A stretch of DNA of 64,000 nt, from contig NZ_CP019645.1 of the NCBI RefSeq assembly GCF_001999985.1, forward strand, positions 1,736,001-1,800,000. The letters are read 5' to 3'. The notes under the pieces are model-generated. The model ran no database searches and was not told the DNA's origin. It saw only the letters and a list, made by a program, of their open reading frames with translations. The translations under genes and the position numbers were made by a program. Source of the DNA: Helicobacter bilis. Lineage in GTDB: Bacteria; Campylobacterota; Campylobacteria; Campylobacterales; Helicobacteraceae. Below are positions 40,430-51,669 of this stretch, piece by piece (position 1 is the stretch's first letter; the number at the start of each line of letters is the position of its first letter).

Positions 40430-41473
40430 TTAAAATAAACTTAAACCATCGTTTTTGGCATAATGTGGAAAAAGTGTATAGGTTTTAGGCGTGGCGATTC
40501 TGCCTTTTGCGGTGCGTTCAATATAGCCATTTGCAAGTAAATATGGCTCAATCACATCTTCTATTGTCCCCTCATCTTCACTCATTGCTGCTGCAATTGT
40601 ATTTAAGCCAATAGGTCTGCCATTTGCCTGTGATAGAATCTTCAAATAGCCCAAATCCATCTCATCAAAGCCTAGCTCATTTACGCCTAGCTCATTTAAT
40701 GCGTGTTTTGCGATGACTTCATCAATCATATTTTTATCCTGCACTTCAGCAAAGTCCCTTACCCTTTTTAGTAGTCGCAGGGCAATACGCGGTGTGCCAC
40801 GCGATCGTTTTGCAATCTCTTTTGCACTCATTTCATTAATCTTTGTGTTTAGTTTAAGGCTTGCTTTTGTGATGATTAAGGCTAACTCATCTTCATTGTA
40901 AAATTCTAGTTTCGCACTGATTCCAAACCTATCTCGCAAGGGGTTTGATAGCATACCAGCCCTTGTTGTCGCACCGATTAAAGTAAATGGGGCTAAATCA
41001 ATCTTTATAGTTTGAGCGGCTGCCCCTTGCCCTATGATAATATCAAGGCGAAAATCTTCCATAGCTGGATATAAAATCTCTTCAATAGCAGGGCTTAGCC
41101 TGTGAATCTCATCGATAAATAAAATATCGCCATGACTAAGATTTGTCATAATCGCTGCTAAATCCCCCGCTTTTTCTATCATGGGGGCTGCACTGACTTT
41201 AATATTTGCCCCCATTTCATGTGCGATAATGTGGCTAATCGTAGTTTTGCCAAGCCCTGGCGGTCCAAAGAATAGAATATGGTCTAAACATTCATTACGC
41301 TTCTTACTTGCTTCAATAAATACCTGCAAATTTTTCTTAATCTTGTCCTGTCCTATATAGTTTTCCCATGATATAGGTCGCAGGGTATTTTCATTTTGAG
41401 AATCTATTGTCTTCTTATCACCAGCGATTATGCGTTCTGTTTGTTCGTTATTTAATAGTGAAATTTTCTCCAT
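40430..41473 (-). CDS. ruvB: Holliday junction branch migration helicase RuvB
   Basis: Hexameric AAA+ motor that moves Holliday junctions with RuvA. The 347 residues show Walker [15 protein letters not shown], Walker [11 protein letters not shown], sensor [18 protein letters not shown] and the C-terminal winged helix ([17 protein letters not shown]). The start has no neighbour to share with. About ten residues longer than the H. pylori protein at the N-terminus. Confidence 0.97.
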   Translation of the reverse strand: MEKISLLNNEQTERIIAGDKKTIDSQNENTLRPISWENYIGQDKIKKNLQVFIEASKKRNECLDHILFFGPPGLGKTTISHIIAHEMGANIKVSAAPMIEKAGDLAAIMTNLSHGDILFIDEIHRLSPAIEEILYPAMEDFRLDIIIGQGAAAQTIKIDLAPFTLIGATTRAGMLSNPLRDRFGISAKLEFYNEDELALIITKASLKLNTKINEMSAKEIAKRSRGTPRIALRLLKRVRDFAEVQDKNMIDEVIAKHALNELGVNELGFDEMDLGYLKILSQANGRPIGLNTIAAAMSEDEGTIEDVIEPYLLANGYIERTAKGRIATPKTYTLFPHYAKNDGLSLF

Positions 41474-41525
41474 TATATAGCCTTGTTTTTAGTGAATTAT
41501 AGCAGACTTCAAGTGATATTTTTTA

Positions 41526-42305
41526 TTAATCTAAATCAACCAAAAACTTCTGTTTTTTACGAAAAATTGCAAGTTTGTTAAAGCCAATATCTTTTAAAAT
41601 CTTTAAACATTCTTCATAACCAAAGCCTACTTGACAAGTATCGTGTGCATCGCTTCCCATCGTTATATCAAGTCCTATTTCCTTTGCTTTTTTTAGAATC
41701 TCTCTTGAGGGATATTGCTCTTTTATATCTTTTCTCAAACCTGCTGCATTTATCTCTAGCACCATATCCATATCTTTCATAATATGTAGTGTTTCTTTCA
41801 TTTTTGCATAGAGATTCTGCGGCATAACATCACCAAATAGCTTTGGTAAATCAAAATGTCCTGCTATTTGAAAATATCCCGTTTTTGCCATGCCTTGCAA
41901 AGATGAGAGATATTTATCCCAAGTGGCAAATACGCCCATTTTTTGCCATTTACCTATAAATTCCGGATTATCAAAGCCCCAATCATCTAAGAAATGCACC
42001 GAACCTATCAAATAATCCACATCAGAATCTAGCACAGCTTTATCTAGTAAATCTTCCCTACCAAGTATATAATCCACTTCTAACGCGCACAAAACTTCCA
42101 TAGATTCATAAGTTTTTGGAATCTGTGCAAGATAGTTTGGTAAATCCGCAAAACTCATGCGATATTTCTCATCAAATCTCATCGGGGCATGGCATGAAAA
42201 TCCAAAAATATCTATACCAAGGCTACTTGCTTTTTGCATATAAGATTCCATACTGCCATTTGCATGATTGCAGTAAGTGGTGTGATTATGTAAATCAACT
42301 CGCAT
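41526..42305 (-). CDS. PHP-family phosphatase, histidinol-phosphatase (HisJ-like)
   Basis: A 259-residue metal-dependent phosphatase. PHP motifs are visible: DLHNHTTYCNHANG, SCHAPMRFDEK, CALEVDYI, GSVHFLDDWGFD, AGHFDLPKLFGD, EINAAGLRKD and GSDAHDTCQVGFG. HisJ proteins convert histidinol phosphate to histidinol. No his gene is adjacent, so substrate assignment is by similarity only. It is a single gene between ruvB and a GtrA protein. Confidence 0.8.
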   Translation of the reverse strand: MRVDLHNHTTYCNHANGSMESYMQKASSLGIDIFGFSCHAPMRFDEKYRMSFADLPNYLAQIPKTYESMEVLCALEVDYILGREDLLDKAVLDSDVDYLIGSVHFLDDWGFDNPEFIGKWQKMGVFATWDKYLSSLQGMAKTGYFQIAGHFDLPKLFGDVMPQNLYAKMKETLHIMKDMDMVLEINAAGLRKDIKEQYPSREILKKAKEIGLDITMGSDAHDTCQVGFGYEECLKILKDIGFNKLAIFRKKQKFLVDLD

Positions 42306-42441
42306 ATTTTTTCCTTAAGTGTGATTAAATTTAGTTTTATTTTAGCATTTTGATATGAAATCTCATTCCATATCAAAATACATTAAAATGACCTACACTT
42401 GCTCATAAAAGCATAGAATCTATTATGTATTTATTATAATC

Positions 42442-42831
42442 TTAGCGAAAAGTCCAAAATTTATGCAACAAATAACCAACAATGACATACACTATACTTG
42501 CAATTATGAGTGCTATATATTCATTCCAAGATAAGATTCTATAACATATAATAAGTGTCAATAAATTCGTCATATAAGCAAAGCAACTTGCTATCACAAA
42601 GCGTGTAAAATCTCTTCTATGCGTATGCTTTGATTGAAAAGTAAATCGCTTATTAAGCAAATATGAGACTATAAAGGCGATTCCATAGCCTAGTGCATTT
42701 GCAATCTCTGGCACAACACCCATAAAGGTTAAGCCAAACATAATACCATAGCCAACAATGGTATTAATAATCCCCACTACACCATAAATAATCGTGCTTT
42801 TATCGATATATTTTTTTACATATTGTCTCAA
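42442..42831 (-). CDS. GtrA family membrane protein
   Basis: A 129-residue protein with four membrane segments (VVGIINTIVGYGIMFGLTF, ANALGYGIAFIVSYLLN, RFVIASCFAYMTNLLTLIIC and YIALIIASIVYVIVGYLL). GtrA proteins are thought to flip polyprenyl-phosphate-linked sugars in surface glycan decoration. The KRFTFQSKHTH loop is typical. It may share a transcript with the Sel1 protein gene 21 bases upstream. Confidence 0.8.
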   Translation of the reverse strand: MRQYVKKYIDKSTIIYGVVGIINTIVGYGIMFGLTFMGVVPEIANALGYGIAFIVSYLLNKRFTFQSKHTHRRDFTRFVIASCFAYMTNLLTLIICYRILSWNEYIALIIASIVYVIVGYLLHKFWTFR

Positions 42832-42852
42832 AATGCTTCTCTTATAATAAGA

Positions 42853-43527
42853 CTATTTAATTCCTATTTCATTAAACTCTCTGTATTTATCACAGCCGCT
42901 TTGATAGCCATAATCACATGCCTTGCCATAAAACTCTTTTGCAATGCTTAGATGATTTTTCATATCTGTTTTTTGCTGATACATTACGCCCAAATTATAA
43001 CAGCCAAGCGGCTCCTTACCATTACATGCTTGTTTATAAAAGTTATCTTCCTTATCAAAGCTTTGTCGCACACCCTCTCCATTACCATACATAATGCCTA
43101 AACCATAGCAACTTGCGCTATTTTTTTGCTTACATGAACGCTCATAAAAGTCTCTTGCCCGAAAATAATCATGTAAATGGAAATAATAAATATCGCCGAC
43201 ATTACCACAACTTGCTACATTCCCACTCTCACATAGCTTTTCAAAATAGGCTAGTGCTTCATCGTGTCTGCCTGCAAGTGTGTATATCATGCCTACAATC
43301 TCACATTGTTTATCAAGGCATTCTTGCGGACCAACTAAGCCATTATCGATAAGATAATCACATGCATTCGCATTATTTTGCATACAAAAATTATATGTAT
43401 AATGCCACTCTTCTTCAGTTAGCCTATCAAACGCATACAAATTATAACACAGCATAAAGCCAACAGAAAGGACTAAACAAAACCTTTTAAAAAAATAAAT
43501 ACAGCGTGTGATAAGAAATGCTCTCAA
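42853..43527 (-). CDS. Secreted Sel1-repeat, cysteine-rich protein (Hcp-like)
   Basis: A 224-residue protein with a signal peptide (about residues 1-32, CLVLSVGFMLCYNLYA) and Sel1/TPR-like helical repeats with spaced cysteines: CDYLIDNGL, CEIVGMIYTLAGRHDEALAY, CGNVGDIYYFHLHDYFRARD, CYGLGIMYGNGEGVRQ and CYNLGVMYQQ. Paired cysteines 36 residues apart match the H. pylori Hcp family. Those bind peptidoglycan fragments or interact with host cells. No catalytic residues are visible. Confidence 0.8.
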   Translation of the reverse strand: MRAFLITRCIYFFKRFCLVLSVGFMLCYNLYAFDRLTEEEWHYTYNFCMQNNANACDYLIDNGLVGPQECLDKQCEIVGMIYTLAGRHDEALAYFEKLCESGNVASCGNVGDIYYFHLHDYFRARDFYERSCKQKNSASCYGLGIMYGNGEGVRQSFDKEDNFYKQACNGKEPLGCYNLGVMYQQKTDMKNHLSIAKEFYGKACDYGYQSGCDKYREFNEIGIK

Positions 43528-43540
43528 AACAAACTCCCTG

Positions 43541-43705
43541 CTATGCTATAGTCATAGCAATTATAAAAGTAGATTCTATAATATCGGTCTTTATGGGATT
43601 TTGTGGAATGTTTTTTAGAATCTTAGCGCTTGTTAAATCGTGATTTGCCAATAAGCTATTTGCCTGTGTTGCTAGTCTATCGGCTATCTTTTGCAAAAAT
43701 TCCAT
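43541..43705 (-). CDS. Small ORF, 54 codons, function unknown
   Basis: Below the usual length cut-off. ATG at 43705 after AGGGGGC; the product starts MEFLQKIADRLATQANSLL and ends FIIAMTIA. It follows the dynamin-like wreck directly, so it may be the start of a second lost dynamin-type gene (these occur in pairs in Campylobacter) rather than a working gene. Confidence 0.35.
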   Translation of the reverse strand: MEFLQKIADRLATQANSLLANHDLTSAKILKNIPQNPIKTDIIESTFIIAMTIA

Positions 43706-43719
43706 ATTAGCCCCCTAAC

Positions 43720-44658
43720 TTAGAATAATCTTTTAACTTCTTTTTGTGTAGAATCTATTGCTTCCCTGTATGTAGCTACCATAGATTCAATATTTGCGCT
43801 TTGAGATTCCATCTCTTTTTGTGCTAATTCTACCGCTTGTTTCTTTTGTGCGATTCTGTTTTTATAGTTAGCACTTGTTTCTTTTTGTCATCTCTTCTAC
43901 TTAATTATTAAAGATTTCTGGTATTTGCTTGTCTAACTCACTTTTACTCTCTGGTATAACTTGTGAAATGACTGCATTTTTAATTTGTCGCATTTCATCT
44001 TGTTCGTCTGGTTTTTACTACTGCCAAGAATACCCATAATTAAGTTAGGGAGTAATAACACAAAGATTCCCGCGATAGGATTAAGCACGGACAGAGCAAG
44101 CCTTAATGCTCCGCCAATAGACCCCTACAAATCACCATGTTTTATTAAGATTTTTAGGACGCTTTTTGCTCCTCTTGGCAGTTCTGTCCCACCGACATAA
44201 ATTATTGATTTTTGTGTCGTATTGCCTGTCTTAGTATTGATGCTGCTGAGAGTAGAATCTATTCGGCTTGTAATGTCATTAGCAATATCCACCATAGAAT
44301 CTTTTAATTCTGCAGATAATGGAACTGTGTATTAAATCATTAATTACAGAATCTGCCCTCACTTTGCCCTATCCTTTGGAATCTCAGTAACATTTACGCT
44401 AAATTTCTCTACACTGCCATTTTCCCTTACCGCCTCAATGTATTCGCTCGTATTATAGTGCAACTCTGTAGCTAGGGCTGTCTCTGGGGTTATGCCCTCA
44501 CTTATAAGGTATCTTTTTCCTAAAAATGAGTTTAAAAGTGATCTTTTCCTAGCACTAAACACACCAATAACTGGCACTATCAAGTCAGTATCGCTAATAT
44601 GTTTTTGCAGTGTAGTTACCCACTCACTAAGATTTATAGAAACTAGCTTTAAGTTCAA
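43720..44658 (-). pseudogene. Dynamin-like GTPase gene, decayed
   Basis: An N-terminal piece at 44359-44658 has the dynamin opening GVFSARKRSLLNSFLGKRYL, in which the P-loop GKS is changed to RKR. Most of the GTPase domain is gone. After it, three frames carry C-terminal pieces: LSAELKDSMVDIANDITSRI, a stop at 44125-44127, then GGALRLALSVLNPIAGIF (the hydrophobic paddle), another shift, IPESKSELDKQIPEIF, a stop, and RIAQKKQAVELAQKEMESQ running to the stop at 43720. The order is that of Campylobacter dynamin-like proteins, so this is a dead copy. Confidence 0.75.
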
Positions 44659-44737
44659 TTATTATAAAATATTAAGGTACTATTCTTGTGGATAACAAGC
44701 CTTTAAATCTTTATGTTTTTATAAGTCAGATTTAACT

Positions 44738-45367
44738 TTATTTATATTCCACCAAGTCATCAAGCGAGATTCTATATCTAGGCTGTTGTTCCTTGCCACG
44801 ATAGCCAAAGCACACAATAAGGCTTACTTGCTCTTTAAATGGATCAAGCCCGTAGAGTTTCTCCACCTCCCTTTTTTCATAGCCCTCAATATAGCAAGTA
44901 TCAATCTCTAAGAAACTCGCATAGGCTACCATATAGGTTGCCATAATATAAGCCTGTTTGCTACTCCAATGATAAAGCGACTCGCCAGAATCTAGACCCC
45001 GCTCTTTTAAATATCCACCTAAACAATCACAAAATGCCTGATACGCACCTAAGTCTGGCTTACGCCTAAAGGTGTTTTGCTTTGTGTATTCACTTGGCGG
45101 GACTAAGTCATTTTGCAAACTTTTAAATATTACAACTTCACTTGCTGTTGTGATTTGAGGCTGATTCCAGCATAATGGACGCAAAGCCGCTTTTGCCTCA
45201 TCGCTACGCAACACAAGTAGCCTTGTAGGCTCTAGCCCAAAGGAACTTGGCGATAATCTGTCCACTTCTAAAATCTCATCAAACACTTCTTTTGGAATCT
45301 TTTTATTCTCATCAAAAAGTTTGCACGAATGGCGGAAATATATAGATTCTAAAAACTTATTCATCAC
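44738..45367 (-). CDS. RdxA/FrxA-type NAD(P)H nitroreductase
   Basis: An FMN-dependent reductase of 209 residues. Opening FRHSCKLFDENKKIP and DRLSPSSFGLEPTRLLVL match the RdxA-type RHSCK and RLSPSS motifs that bind FMN, and FGYRGKEQQPRYR closes the fold. Such enzymes reduce quinones and nitro compounds and activate metronidazole in H. pylori. The length equals that of RdxA. It precedes typA on the minus strand with 36 bases between. Which paralogue it is cannot be told here. Confidence 0.8.
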   Translation of the reverse strand: MMNKFLESIYFRHSCKLFDENKKIPKEVFDEILEVDRLSPSSFGLEPTRLLVLRSDEAKAALRPLCWNQPQITTASEVVIFKSLQNDLVPPSEYTKQNTFRRKPDLGAYQAFCDCLGGYLKERGLDSGESLYHWSSKQAYIMATYMVAYASFLEIDTCYIEGYEKREVEKLYGLDPFKEQVSLIVCFGYRGKEQQPRYRISLDDLVEYK

Positions 45368-45403
45368 TCACCCCTTATGTAAATTTAAACAACACACAAA
45401 ACC

Positions 45404-47206
45404 CTACTTTGCCTTCGCTCTTTTACGCATATTTGGCTCTAGAATCTTTTTTCTAATCCTAATATTTTGCGGTGTTACCTCTAAAATCTCATCATCTTCT
45501 ATCCACTCTAATGCTCGCTCCAAAGTCAGTTCTCGCGGTGGCACAAGCTTAATGGCATCATCACTCCCACTTGCACGCATATTTGTCAAATGCTTTGCCT
45601 TAATGGGATTAACATCTAAATCATTATCGCGACTATGCTCACCTATTACCATACCGATATACACTTTGGTTTGTGGGGCTACAAATAGCACACCCCGCTC
45701 TTGTATATTAAAGAGTGAGAATCCAGTCGCCTCGCCATTTTCCATAGAGATTAACGCACCATTTTTACGCGATTCCACCCCACCGCTAAATGCCCTAAAC
45801 TCCAAAAAGCTATGATTCATTACACCTTCACCCTTTGTATCTGTCAAAAATTCACTGCGATAGCCTATAAGCCCCCTTGCTGGAATCTCAAACTCTAGCC
45901 TTGTGTAGCCATCACTCATAGGATTCATAGCTTTCATTTCCGCCTTTCTCTTGCCAAGCTTTTCAATAATCGCCCCGCTAAAATCCTGTGGTGTGTCAAT
46001 GACTAAATGCTCAAAAGGCTCAGTTTTCACGCCATTTTCTTCTTTGACAATCACTTCAGGTCGTGAGATACTAAACTCAAAGCCTTCACGCCTTAGATTC
46101 TCCGCTAAAATGGTAATTTGCAACTCCCCTCTACCGCTTACCTTAAATTTCCCTTCGCCCATCTCTTCACATCGCATAGCAATGTTTGTTTGCATTTCTT
46201 TTAATAGTCTATCTTTGATTTTATTTGCCGTTACGTGCTTGCCCTCTAATCCCGCCAAAGGACTATCATTTACCGCAAAATACACGCTCATTGTAGGCTC
46301 TTCTAAGTGCATAGGATCAAGTGGCATAGGATTATTAGGACATACAATAGAATCTCCCACATCAACGGCGTTAAATCCAGCAATAGCTACAATATCCCCC
46401 GCTTCAGCAGATTCTATCTCTGTCCTTGCTAGTCCCATAAAGCCGATGAGTTTGCTGATACGCCCTGTCTCTTTCTCGCCATCGCTTTTTGCAAGCATTA
46501 CATTCTCACCCTTTTTCACGCGTCCATTAAACACCCGCGCAATGCCAATTTTGCCTACATAGTTATCATAATCAAGTGTGAAAACTTGCATTTGCAGCGG
46601 ATTATCACTACTTCCGCTAGGCAGCGGCACATACTCTAAAATCGCTTCAAACAATGGCTCAAGATTCTTTTTAGGATCATTTAAATCCTTAATCGCATAG
46701 CCATCGCGCGCAGCAGCATAAATCACGGGAAAGTCAAGCTGAGAATCTGTGGCGTCCATTGATACAAATAAATCAAACACTTCATCTACCACGCGATCAG
46801 GCTCTGCGGCAGGTTTATCAATCTTATTCACCACTACAATGGGGCGGATTCCAAAGCTAAGGGCTTTTTTGACGACAAATTTCGTTTGAGGCATAACGCC
46901 TTCTTGTGCATCTACAAGCAATAAAACGCCATCTACCATTTTTAGCACTCGCTCCACTTCCCCGCCAAAATCAGCGTGTCCGGGCGTGTCAATGATATTT
47001 ATCTTTGTGCCTTTGTAGTTTATGGCTGTATTTTTTGAAAGGATTGTAATGCCTCTTTCTCGCTCCAAATCGTTAGAATCCATTACCCTTTCATCAACCT
47101 GCTCTCTCTCACCAAATGTCCCAGACTGACTTAAAAGCCCATCTACTAGTGTAGTTTTGCCGTGATCTACGTGTGCTATCACAGCGATATTTCGTATATT
47201 TTGCAT
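45404..47206 (-). CDS. typA: Translational GTPase TypA/BipA
   Basis: A ribosome-associated GTPase of the EF-G family, 600 residues, involved in stress and cold growth. The G motifs are clear: [37 protein letters not shown] and [11 protein letters not shown]. Domains II, III and V follow, and the C-terminal region [16 protein letters not shown] is BipA-specific. The start has an AAGGATAC ribosome site. It is a single gene, with a 286-base AT-rich region upstream. Confidence 0.96.
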   Translation of the reverse strand: MQNIRNIAVIAHVDHGKTTLVDGLLSQSGTFGEREQVDERVMDSNDLERERGITILSKNTAINYKGTKINIIDTPGHADFGGEVERVLKMVDGVLLLVDAQEGVMPQTKFVVKKALSFGIRPIVVVNKIDKPAAEPDRVVDEVFDLFVSMDATDSQLDFPVIYAAARDGYAIKDLNDPKKNLEPLFEAILEYVPLPSGSSDNPLQMQVFTLDYDNYVGKIGIARVFNGRVKKGENVMLAKSDGEKETGRISKLIGFMGLARTEIESAEAGDIVAIAGFNAVDVGDSIVCPNNPMPLDPMHLEEPTMSVYFAVNDSPLAGLEGKHVTANKIKDRLLKEMQTNIAMRCEEMGEGKFKVSGRGELQITILAENLRREGFEFSISRPEVIVKEENGVKTEPFEHLVIDTPQDFSGAIIEKLGKRKAEMKAMNPMSDGYTRLEFEIPARGLIGYRSEFLTDTKGEGVMNHSFLEFRAFSGGVESRKNGALISMENGEATGFSLFNIQERGVLFVAPQTKVYIGMVIGEHSRDNDLDVNPIKAKHLTNMRASGSDDAIKLVPPRELTLERALEWIEDDEILEVTPQNIRIRKKILEPNMRKRAKAK

Positions 47207-47492
47207 TGTGTATCCTTATGTGTAGTTAAAATTAAAGCTAAAATAAAATAAATCACTGATTATGACATAGTTATATTAAGATTTGTTAAAGTGAAGTGAG
47301 AATGTTTAGCAGAACTAAAATCTCTAAATTTTCATTCATTGCCACAATCATATAGCCTCATTTAAAGCTATAATACTTCATTTTATGGGTTAAGTGTAAA
47401 AAATATTCTGTGATTTTTGTGGTGTATATAGTATATGTATAGATTCCAAAATAAACTTTTAGAATCTAAAATTACTTATAGCAAATGCTTAA

Positions 47493-50111
47493 CTAAGCAT
47501 TGATGTCTTCTCTTTGCTTTGCAAGGGCGCCTCGTTTTGGTCCGCTTTTACCATGGCAGTGTTTATATTTTTTACCACTACCACAAGGGCATATTTCATT
47601 TCTTGCTGGTTTTTTATCCCTTATCTCTTCTTCTAATCCGCTATGATTTAGCACAAGATTCTCATTTTCATGCTCTAGGTTTGATAGAATCTTTTCTTCT
47701 TCTTGCTGCACATCTTGCGTGTTAAATTGAATGATTTGTAATGTGCGATAGGCTTCAATTTTGATATTTTCTACAAGCTCTAAAAAGAGATTATAACTCT
47801 CTTTTTTATACTCTACAAGCGGGTCTTTTTGATTATATCCACGAAGGCTAATGCCTGTTTTTAAATGATCTATTGAGTATAAATGCTCTCGCCACGCATT
47901 ATCTACCACTTGCAAATAAATGATTCTTTCAAGCTCATTACGCATTTCTGGTGTTGTATTTGCAAACTTTTTGTCATATTCATTTTGCAAGGCGGATATG
48001 AGAATCTCTTGTATTTCATGATAACTTTTTGCTTCTAAAGATTCACTCAATTCAAGCAAATATTCTTCTTTCAATACGGCTAAAAGTCCCGCAATATCAT
48101 AGTTTTCTGGCACATCATGTGGCAATATTTGTCCTCTTTCTAAAAGGTTATGCACGCTTGTTTCGCGGTTTTCTTTTATTCGTTCTGCCATATTAAAATC
48201 TTTTTGTAATAGCTCATTTCTGAATCTATATATGACTTTTCTTTGTTCATTACTTACATCATCATATTCAAGTAGGTGCTTTCTTGATTCAAAATGAAGA
48301 GATTCTACCTTTTTTTGTGCTTTTTCAATAGATTTTGTAATCATGCTAGATTCTATGCTTTCGCCATCTTTCATACCAAGCTTACCCATAACGCCTTTCA
48401 ACTTATCGCTTCCAAAGATTCTAAGCAGGGAATCTTCAAGGCTTAGATAAAATTGACTAACGCCCGGATCGCCCTGTCTGCCTGCACGACCCCTTAGCTG
48501 ATTATCAATTCTTCTGCTTTCATGTCGCTCTGTGCCGATGATATAAAGTCCGCCTAGATCTCGTATCTCATCATCGATTTTAATATCCACGCCTCTACCT
48601 GCCATATTTGTAGCAATGGTTACTGCACCTTTTAGCCCTGCGTTTTTAATGATTTCTGCTTCTTTTTCATGCTGTTTTGCGTTTAATACATTATGCGGGA
48701 TTCTCGCTTTTTTTAGCCATTCATGCAAAACTTCGCTTTTTTCAATACTTGCTGTGCCAACAAGCACTGGCTGCCCTTTTTTATATAACTCTGTGATTTT
48801 ATCTAGCACTGCTTGGAATTTTTCTTGCTCACTTTTATAGATTAAGTCATTTAAATCTTTTCTCTGTATCGGTAAGTTAGTCGGTATTGATACAACTTCA
48901 AGTTTATATATCTCTAAAAACTCTGTTGCTTCAGTCTGGGCTGTCCCTGTCATGCCGCCTAATTTATCATAGAGTCTAAAGTAGTTTTGGAATGTAATAT
49001 CTGCTAGTGTTTGACTTTCTTCTTTAATAGCTACGCCCTCTTTTGCTTCTAGGGCTTGATGCAGCCCTTCGCTAAATCTTCTGCCCTCACTTAGTCTGCC
49101 TGTAAATTCATCTACAATGACGACTTCGCCATTTTGGACTACATAGTCTTTATCTTTTACAAATAGATAATTTGCTTTTAGGGCTTGGTCTAGGTGGTGT
49201 GATAAAGAGGCATTTTCAATCGCATAGAGATTTTCTACATTAAAAAGAGATTCTGCTTTTTTGATTCCATCTTCTGTGGTTAGAATCACACGATTTTTTT
49301 CATCAACGCTAAAGTCAGTAACCTTCTGCATTTTCTTTGCAACAGAATCTGCTAATTGATAATTCTCCATTTTACGATTAATGGGACCAGAGATTATAAG
49401 CGGTGTTCTGGCTTCATCAATAAGGATAGAATCTACTTCATCAACGATAGCAAAAAAGTGGCGTTTTTGCACTTTTTGATCTAGATTATACTTCATATTA
49501 TCTCGCAAGTAATCAAATCCATATTCATTATTTGTGCCATAGACTATATCGCTTGAATAGATTTTTAAACGCTCTTCATCACTTTGTATCGCATTTGTAA
49601 TAACGCCCACACTAAAGCCAAAAAAGTTATAAAGTGGTTGCATAGTCGCTGCATCTCTATTTGCTAGATAGTCATTCACGGTTACAACATGCACGCTTTT
49701 ACCAGATAAGGCATTTAAGATAACAGGAAGCGTTGCTACAAGTGTTTTCCCTTCCCCTGTTTTCATCTCTGCAATCTTTCCCTCATGCAAAGCCATACCG
49801 CCGATAAGCTGCACATCAAAATGCCGCATATTAAGGATTCTCTTGCTTGCTTCCCTTGTGAGAGAAAAGACTTCTTCAAGTTTAGAATCTAAGAGAGAAT
49901 TTACCACTTGAATAGAAAAATCACTATTATCTAAGCTACCAAGCTTATGTGTAACTTCATCTTTTATCGCTTGAAATCTCTGCTGTAAAGCTTCATCGCT
50001 TAAGGATTCTAACTCTGCTTCTAATGCGTTTATCTTACGCACACGATTTTTGTAGCCTTTTAGAATCTTATCATTACGAGTGCCAAAAATTTTCCCAAAT
50101 AAAGTTTTCAT
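47493..50111 (-). CDS. secA: Preprotein translocase subunit SecA
   Basis: ATPase motor of the Sec export channel, 872 residues. Visible motifs are [15 protein letters not shown] (Walker A), [24 protein letters not shown]-type helicase motifs [13 protein letters not shown] and [14 protein letters not shown], and a C-terminal zinc site [14 protein letters not shown] followed by a basic tail. It begins 28 bases after the hspR stop, so it is probably part of the cbpA-hspR transcript. The length is normal. Confidence 0.97.
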   Translation of the reverse strand: MKTLFGKIFGTRNDKILKGYKNRVRKINALEAELESLSDEALQQRFQAIKDEVTHKLGSLDNSDFSIQVVNSLLDSKLEEVFSLTREASKRILNMRHFDVQLIGGMALHEGKIAEMKTGEGKTLVATLPVILNALSGKSVHVVTVNDYLANRDAATMQPLYNFFGFSVGVITNAIQSDEERLKIYSSDIVYGTNNEYGFDYLRDNMKYNLDQKVQKRHFFAIVDEVDSILIDEARTPLIISGPINRKMENYQLADSVAKKMQKVTDFSVDEKNRVILTTEDGIKKAESLFNVENLYAIENASLSHHLDQALKANYLFVKDKDYVVQNGEVVIVDEFTGRLSEGRRFSEGLHQALEAKEGVAIKEESQTLADITFQNYFRLYDKLGGMTGTAQTEATEFLEIYKLEVVSIPTNLPIQRKDLNDLIYKSEQEKFQAVLDKITELYKKGQPVLVGTASIEKSEVLHEWLKKARIPHNVLNAKQHEKEAEIIKNAGLKGAVTIATNMAGRGVDIKIDDEIRDLGGLYIIGTERHESRRIDNQLRGRAGRQGDPGVSQFYLSLEDSLLRIFGSDKLKGVMGKLGMKDGESIESSMITKSIEKAQKKVESLHFESRKHLLEYDDVSNEQRKVIYRFRNELLQKDFNMAERIKENRETSVHNLLERGQILPHDVPENYDIAGLLAVLKEEYLLELSESLEAKSYHEIQEILISALQNEYDKKFANTTPEMRNELERIIYLQVVDNAWREHLYSIDHLKTGISLRGYNQKDPLVEYKKESYNLFLELVENIKIEAYRTLQIIQFNTQDVQQEEEKILSNLEHENENLVLNHSGLEEEIRDKKPARNEICPCGSGKKYKHCHGKSGPKRGALAKQREDINA

Positions 50112-50139
50112 ATATGTCCTTTTTATTAGAATCTATTCA

Positions 50140-50514
50140 TTACTTTTTTGAATGCAAAACAAGCTCATAAGAGCTTTTTATAATCGTTAAATCGCCTGAT
50201 ACACTCTTTGTGCTTTGCTGTTTATGCAAATTATTTCGCAAATCATCATTTAAGCTATCAAGCTCATCCATTCTCTCTTTTAATCGCAGGATAATATCCA
50301 CACCAGCAAGATTCACACCCAAATCTCTAGTAAGCTTTAAAATCGTCTTAATCTTATCCATATCTCGCTGTGAATAAAGTCGCATTTTCCCATCAGTGCG
50401 TGAAGGCTCAATAAGCCCTTCTTTCTCATATTGCCGCAAAGTCTGCGGGTGAATATCAAGTATCTTTGCTACTACGCTAATCAAAAAAACCGGTTCATCA
50501 TAACTTGCATCCAT
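50140..50514 (-). CDS. hspR: Heat-shock repressor HspR (MerR family)
   Basis: Represses the dnaK, groE and cbpA heat-shock operons. The 124-residue protein has a MerR-type helix-turn-helix (VFLISVVAKILDIHPQTLRQ, YEKEGLIEPSRTDGK, RLYSQRDMDKI) and a coiled C-terminal part. It follows cbpA by 13 bases and precedes secA by 28. A HAIR-type operator is not obvious upstream of cbpA; H. pylori HspR binds longer, degenerate sites. Confidence 0.92.
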   Translation of the reverse strand: MDASYDEPVFLISVVAKILDIHPQTLRQYEKEGLIEPSRTDGKMRLYSQRDMDKIKTILKLTRDLGVNLAGVDIILRLKERMDELDSLNDDLRNNLHKQQSTKSVSGDLTIIKSSYELVLHSKK

Positions 50515-50527
50515 GCTATTCCTTTCC

Positions 50528-51397
50528 TTATAGTTCTTTTTGTAACAACTCTTTTAACTCATCGCTTAGCGTATTAGAATCTGGCAATTTCGCATAGACT
50601 TGCAGGATTAAATCCCCATATTGCCCCGTCTTTCTATCTTTAAAACCTTTGTTTTTAATCCGCATTTTCTTACCATTTTGCGTATTTGCTGGAATCTTAA
50701 TAATCATTTCTTCCCTTGCTGTTTTAATGCTTGCCTTATCTCCAAAAAGCATTGCTTTGAGTGGCACTTCTACAACTTGAGTGAGATTATAACCATCAAT
50801 GCTATACCCTTCTTCTGGTGCTATCTCAATGGTGATGATCGCATCGCCCACCATATTGCCAAGCTTTTTACCTTTACCTTTTGCACGAAGTTTTGAACCG
50901 CTTGTAATGCCCTCTGGTATCTTTAACTCAAAGCTAGACCCATTTAAGTGCAAACGCAAAGTATCGCCCAACAACGCGCTTTTAAGCGATATACTCGCCC
51001 TTGCTTCAATGTCTAAGTCAATGCCATCACCCATACCATTATCAAAACCAAAGTTAAATGAGCTAAACCCTGAATTACTACCATTAAAACCCCTGCCACG
51101 CGCACCAAAAATATTCTTTAAAATATCATTTAAATCAGCACTTTGATAAGAGCGACTAAAATCACTGAAATTTTGCCCATTAAACATGCTGTCGCCATAT
51201 TGATCGTATTCAGCCTTTTTTTGCGGATCGCTTAGAATCTCATACGCACCATTTATCTCTTTAAACTTTTCTTCAGCTTCTGCGGACTTATTCACATCGG
51301 GGTGATATTGTCTTGCAAGCTTTCTGTATGCCTTTTTGATCTCATCAGCACTTGCATTTTCACTAATATTTAATGTTTGATATAAACTTTTTGCCAT
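50528..51397 (-). CDS. cbpA: DnaJ-type co-chaperone CbpA
   Basis: A DnaJ homologue without the zinc-finger domain, 289 residues. The J domain with HPD at 32-34 ([12 protein letters not shown]) is followed by a Gly/Phe-rich linker (about 85-125) and two substrate-binding domains ([19 protein letters not shown] and [20 protein letters not shown]). It opens the cbpA-hspR pair known in Helicobacter, and activates HspR binding in H. pylori. A -10 box TATAAT lies at 51424-51429 on the minus strand; the ribosome site is GAGGTA. Confidence 0.94.
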   Translation of the reverse strand: MAKSLYQTLNISENASADEIKKAYRKLARQYHPDVNKSAEAEEKFKEINGAYEILSDPQKKAEYDQYGDSMFNGQNFSDFSRSYQSADLNDILKNIFGARGRGFNGSNSGFSSFNFGFDNGMGDGIDLDIEARASISLKSALLGDTLRLHLNGSSFELKIPEGITSGSKLRAKGKGKKLGNMVGDAIITIEIAPEEGYSIDGYNLTQVVEVPLKAMLFGDKASIKTAREEMIIKIPANTQNGKKMRIKNKGFKDRKTGQYGDLILQVYAKLPDSNTLSDELKELLQKEL

Positions 51398-51423
51398 ATA
51401 TACCTCGTAAAACTTTTAGTGTT

Positions 51424-51429
51424 ATTATA
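51424..51429 (-). promoter_or_regulatory. Probable -10 box of the cbpA-hspR(-secA) operon
   Basis: TATAAT on the minus strand about 30 bases before the cbpA ATG, with a T/A-rich region upstream. No clear -35 box, as usual for Helicobacter. It is the only strong candidate before the operon. Confidence 0.5.
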
Positions 51430-51669
51430 GCATAAAATATGAGTTTATGTATATAAACTTTATTTAGTTTGTATGAAAATGTGTAGGTGTTATGAGCAAC
51501 TTGTTATAAATGCTTTATTGAAAATTTTAGATATTTACTTTCAATAAAGACTAAATTTAGATTCTAATCTAATAGCAATAAAGCATAAAAAGTAGGGTAT
51601 AATCTCAAGCTTTTAGTATCTTTGAAGCTTAGAGATAAAAAGATTTTAATATTTAAATGGGACAACATA

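Noticed and set aside
45951-46562. A 203-codon ORF antisense to typA
   Set aside because: Shadow of a conserved gene with no start signal.
47207-47492. A gene or repeat in the typA-secA gap
   Set aside because: Only AT-rich DNA with scattered stops in all frames was seen.
47460-47510. A terminator at the secA stop
   Set aside because: A 7-bp AT-rich stem overlaps the stop codon but no T run follows in the right place; evidence too thin.
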